Source: Phycisphaerae bacterium
GTDB lineage: Bacteria; Planctomycetota; Phycisphaerae; UBA1845
NCBI GenBank assembly: GCA_022072505.1
Contig: JAJVHU010000007.1
Span: 62,001 to 126,000, forward strand
Direction of reading: 5' to 3'
Length of the DNA stretch: 64,000 nucleotides
The notes beneath the pieces were generated by a model. It saw nothing but the letters and a program-made list of their open reading frames with translations. It did not search any database and was not told the origin of the DNA. How positions within the stretch are numbered: the stretch's first letter is position 1; every line of letters begins with the position of its first letter. Shown here piece by piece: positions 60,991 to 64,000 of the stretch. A program made the translations under genes and the position numbers.

Positions 60991-62296
60991 GCCGGAGATC
61001 GTCGCCGGACCTCTTGCGCCCGCGAGGCTTCAGCCGGTCGCGGATACCCCGGCCCCCGACGCACCCGCCGATCCTTTTTCGGGTTACGCTCCGGATGCGC
61101 AGCGTCAACCTCCGCCGCCGGACGCGCCTTCGCCGCGACCGCGCGGGGAACGTCCGGATGCCCCGCCGACGGAGGGCGCGCCGCGCGACGGCGGACCGCC
61201 GCCTCCCGGGCGCGGGCGAGCGCCGACGCCGGATGCCGCGCCGCCGTCCTCCAACCCTTTTGACGGTGAAGACCGCGACGTGCGCCTGATTTCCGAGTTG
61301 CAAAGGCGTCGGGCCGAGCTTCAGCGCCTCCAGGCGCAACTGGATCAACTCGAGCACGCGCTGGCGGAAGGCTCCGCGCCAGCCAGTGCGAAATCCGACG
61401 CGGACAACCTCCGCGCTCAGATCGCGATGCGTGAAAGCGACATGAACCGCTTGTTGTCGGAGCGGCGTCGCGTGATGGAGGAGCGCGAGCTTCAGATGCA
61501 GCAGCACCGCCTGAACTACGTGTCGGGGTGGCACGAGGTGGCGTTCGATCCGCGTCAGGCGCTGGTGATGTCGGTGCAGGCGATCGTGGATCTGGCGTCG
61601 CGCGGCGGACGACTCGAAGAAGCCGAGGCGGTTCTCCTGGATCTTCTGGTGAAGACGAGCGATGTGGGGGGGCAGACGGCGATCCGTTTTGCGCTCAAGG
61701 ATGTTTACCTGGCGCAGAACAAGCCTGAGCGGGCCGCGGAGCAGATGATTCTGGCGGCCCGGGCGAATGCGGCGGCGTTGTCGCCGGCTCGGGCGCCGCG
61801 CGGCGACGGACGGGGGAGCGGTCCGGCGGATCCGTCGCCCGCTTTCCGGCCGGGCGCGTCGGGCGCGCCCGGTGCGACGCCCGCGCCTCGCCCGGGTTCT
61901 GCTCCGGCGCCTCCGCCGGCGCCTTCCGGAGCGTCGCCCTCGTTCGACGGGTCGAATCCGCCTCCGGAGCCGGAGGGCGGTGCGCCTCCGCGAGGCGTTC
62001 CGCGTCCTGAAGCGTCTGCGTTCGACCGCGCTCCGCAGGGACCGGGCAATCCGCCTCCGCGTCAGCGTCCCGTCGCAGCGCCGCCCGCGCGAGTCGATCG
62101 GAAACCCCTCGTTCCCGGCCGATCGCCGTCACCGCCCGGCGCTCCCGGATATCCTCCCGCGCCTCCGCCGCCGGGCGCCCCGTCACCGCCGGATGCGCCG
62201 ACTCCTCCCGACGCTCCGCCGCCTCCCGACGCTCCACCTCCTCCCGACGCTCCGTCGCCGCCGACGCTCCCCACGCAAGCCGGACCGCGAGATTGA
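60920..62296 (+). CDS. Secreted proline-rich protein with central helical region
   Basis: 458 residues from ATG 60920, which follows GGAGG and overlaps the anti-sigma gene by 71 bases. Signal peptide SLSLMTLISATWALSPAAA. Residues 30-110 are Pro-rich; residues about 115-205 form a coiled coil (RLISELQRRRAELQRLQAQLDQLEHAL then ERRRVMEERELQM); a short helical region with VDLASRGGRLEEAEAVLLDLL resembles one TPR. The C-terminal 180 residues are Pro-rich, ending in repeated PPDAP units. Third gene of the ECF operon; likely envelope-spanning or structural. Not a known family. Confidence 0.75.
   Translation: MMSLSLSLMTLISATWALSPAAAEPEIVAGPLAPARLQPVADTPAPDAPADPFSGYAPDAQRQPPPPDAPSPRPRGERPDAPPTEGAPRDGGPPPPGRGRAPTPDAAPPSSNPFDGEDRDVRLISELQRRRAELQRLQAQLDQLEHALAEGSAPASAKSDADNLRAQIAMRESDMNRLLSERRRVMEERELQMQQHRLNYVSGWHEVAFDPRQALVMSVQAIVDLASRGGRLEEAEAVLLDLLVKTSDVGGQTAIRFALKDVYLAQNKPERAAEQMILAARANAAALSPARAPRGDGRGSGPADPSPAFRPGASGAPGATPAPRPGSAPAPPPAPSGASPSFDGSNPPPEPEGGAPPRGVPRPEASAFDRAPQGPGNPPPRQRPVAAPPARVDRKPLVPGRSPSPPGAPGYPPAPPPPGAPSPPDAPTPPDAPPPPDAPPPPDAPSPPTLPTQAGPRD
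62120..62260. repeat. PPDAP-encoding repeats
   Basis: Short units of the type CCTCCCGACGCTCCG repeat about five times at the 3' end of the proline-rich gene and encode PPDAP pentads. Confidence 0.7.
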
Positions 62297-62401
62297 TACG
62301 TCTTTGATCCTTCATAACCGCGGCCGCCGAGCCGGGCTTTGCCTCGCAGCGGCGGTCGCGTTGGTTGCCGGGATGACAGGGACGTCTACGATCCACGTTC
62401 G

Positions 62402-63565
62402 ATGTCTCCGACGGAACGTCATCCGGAACCGCCCGCGCTGTCGCGTTACGCCGTGAAGGCGGCGCAGACCCGAGGGCGCGCGCACGCCGAACCGCCGGAT
62501 CCGCTGCGCGATGCGTTCGAGGTGGACCGTCATCGTGTGCTCAGTTGCGCCGCGTTCCGCCGGGTTCGGGCGAAGACGCAGGTTTTCGGCGGCGCGGAGG
62601 ACGATCATTTCCGGACCCGGATGACGCACACGCTGGAGGTCGCGGAGGCCGCCCGAATTCTGGCACGGGCGCTGCGCGTCAACGAGGCGTTGGCGCAGGT
62701 GATCGCGCTGGCCCACGATCTGGGTCATCCGCCCTTCGGACACGCGGGGGAGGCGGCGCTGAACGCGTGCATGAAGGATCACGGCGGATTCGAGCATAAT
62801 GCGCAGACCCTCCGCGTGGTGGATTACCTCGAACATCCGTATCCGGCGTTCCGCGGACTGAACCTGACGTTCGAGGTGCGGGAGGGCGTCATCAAACATG
62901 CCAGTTTGTATGACCAGCCCGCGATGCCGGCGGGAGATCCCGTCGTGGCGTCGTTGCTGGAAACCGGGAGATGGGCCACGGTCGAGGCCCAGGTCGTGAA
63001 CCTTGCGGATCGGCTGGCGTACGACCTGCATGACCTGGAGGACGCGATCGGGGCGGGATTGTTGTCGCCGGCGCACCTTGAGTCGCTCTCCTTGTGGCGT
63101 CATGCCCGCGCCGCCCGGGCGGATCTGCAGGGTGCGGTCAGCGTTTTTGCGATCCGCCGCCCTGTCCTCGACGCGATTCTGGATCGCGTCGTGATGGACG
63201 CCGCCGCGCAAAGCATGCCGGTGCTGGGGGGGCTTGAAAGCCCTGATGAGGTTCGCCGCCTGTCGACGCCGGCGCTGAAACTTTCGGATGACGTGCAGTC
63301 CGGGTTGCGAGAAGTTGAAGAACTTCTGCGTCGGGACGTGTACCTAACGTCCCGGGTGCAGCGCCTCGACGAAGAAGCGCGGCGCATTGTGACGGAGCTT
63401 TTTGAGGCGTTCGTTTCCCGAGAGGATGAACTGCCGCCTCGGTTCCGGTCCCGGATCGCCGAACTCGGCATTTTCCGCACGGCGTGCGACTACATCGCGG
63501 GGATGACCGACGGGTATTGCCGCCGGGAGTGGGAGCGCCTCGTGATTCGTCGGCGGACCTCGTAA
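62402..63565 (+). CDS. dgt: Deoxyguanosinetriphosphate triphosphohydrolase family protein
   Basis: HD-superfamily dNTPase of 387 residues releasing triphosphate from dNTPs. FEVDRHRVLSCAAFRRVRAKTQVF, RTRMTHTLEVAEAARIL, the HD pair in ALAHDLGHPPFGHAGE, FEHNAQTLRV, and VVNLADRLAYDLHDLEDAI are all present. ATG 62402 (MSPTER) begins the conserved part better than an in-frame upstream start. It lies about 105 bases after the ECF operon. Confidence 0.93.
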   Translation: MSPTERHPEPPALSRYAVKAAQTRGRAHAEPPDPLRDAFEVDRHRVLSCAAFRRVRAKTQVFGGAEDDHFRTRMTHTLEVAEAARILARALRVNEALAQVIALAHDLGHPPFGHAGEAALNACMKDHGGFEHNAQTLRVVDYLEHPYPAFRGLNLTFEVREGVIKHASLYDQPAMPAGDPVVASLLETGRWATVEAQVVNLADRLAYDLHDLEDAIGAGLLSPAHLESLSLWRHARAARADLQGAVSVFAIRRPVLDAILDRVVMDAAAQSMPVLGGLESPDEVRRLSTPALKLSDDVQSGLREVEELLRRDVYLTSRVQRLDEEARRIVTELFEAFVSREDELPPRFRSRIAELGIFRTACDYIAGMTDGYCRREWERLVIRRRTS

Positions 63566-63668
63566 TTCGGCCTCACGAGCGTCGATCGGAACCTTTGTGC
63601 GGATTCGGCGCCTGCTGCATCAGCCGACCGGTCCGTCCGATATCCTGATGATCGGGAGGACGGATGCC

Positions 63669-64000
63669 GTGGTTTCTCTGACGGAGACAAGTTGCGCTCC
63701 GGCCACCGCCGCGGTTTTCGCGGCGGGAGGCGTTGCGCGCCTGCCGGGCTTTCGCGTGCTTGCCGTCGGACCGGACCCACGGGAGATCGGCGGCATGTCC
63801 ACGGTCGTCGCGCAGATGCTCGATCTGGACTGGGGTTCGCACGGAGAAGTCCGGTTCCAGAAGATCACGACCGGCGGTTTTGAGCGGGAGACGATCCTCG
63901 GGAAGCTGTGGCGCCACGTCTTGCAGGCGCGGATTCTGCGGAGGCGCATCCGGCGGGAAGGCGTCAACATCCTGCACCTGCACACGTGCAGCGGAGCGTC
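63669..64000 (+). CDS. Glycosyltransferase (GT4-like), partial
   Basis: At least 110 residues, cut by the window end. GTG 63669 follows GGGAGGA. After an N-terminal segment, LPGFRVLAVGPDPREIGGMSTVVAQ shows the glycine-rich N-terminal loop of GT-B glycosyltransferases (group 1), and GVNILHLHTCSG is the DVVHxH-like region. It appears to belong to an envelope polysaccharide pathway that continues outside. Confidence 0.7.
   Translation, partial: MVSLTETSCAPATAAVFAAGGVARLPGFRVLAVGPDPREIGGMSTVVAQMLDLDWGSHGEVRFQKITTGGFERETILGKLWRHVLQARILRRRIRREGVNILHLHTCSGA

Overview
The window is a GC-rich bacterial chromosome segment that most likely comes from a Planctomycetota genome, perhaps a Phycisphaerae-like lineage. 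The reasons are: an ECF sigma factor adjacent to a transmembrane Ser/Thr kinase; secreted proteins with dockerin-like tails and thrombospondin type-3-like DCNGNGVPD motifs; a YIP1-type membrane protein with zinc ribbons; a sulfatase; lipid A genes (lpxB and an LpxH-like phosphatase); and many dispersed palindromic repeats. The species assignment is inference. I saw no rRNA, tRNA or CRISPR array.

Layout. 1-6463: glycine cleavage genes gcvT-gcvH, a solitary DNA methyltransferase, an NDUFA9-like SDR protein and RNase R. 6464-11307: a nest of miniature repeats, a large STAND-type NTPase with TPRs, and a REP/RAYT transposase island. 11308-22583: a sulfatase and three large secreted proteins (12-repeat kelch, double FG-GAP propeller, triple-domain protein) on the minus strand, divergent from an ECF sigma factor and a transmembrane Ser/Thr kinase. 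All three secreted proteins and the outer part of the kinase carry the same four-cysteine domain, seven copies in total. 22584-31525: a YIP1-like protein, a HEAT-repeat protein, a globin, UDP-glucuronate decarboxylase, chorismate synthase, a lipoprotein, and an LpxH-like phosphatase with a glycosyltransferase.

31526-44444 is accessory DNA: a repeat field, a broken adhesin-like fragment, pilT, a polymorphic-toxin-like gene split by one in-frame TAA and followed by a candidate immunity gene, and an MmeI-like restriction-modification gene whose middle is replaced by a two-gene DUF488 cassette. 44445-56738 is mainly housekeeping: a methyltransferase with fbp, a Xer recombinase next to an IS3 remnant, a lipoprotein with a TolB-like protein, an HD protein, rho, tsf, rpsB and lpxB. 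56739-64000: two tandem paralogous outer-membrane-type proteins, an ECF/anti-sigma/proline-rich protein operon with overlapping genes, dgt, and the start of a glycosyltransferase.

The strongest candidates for undescribed biology are (i) the four-cysteine domain linking secreted beta-propeller proteins to a sensor kinase encoded divergently, (ii) the split toxin with its overlapping downstream partner, (iii) the DUF488 pair embedded in a wrecked restriction-modification gene, and (iv) the STAND NTPase beside the RAYT island. All calls are from reading the sequence; no database search was run.
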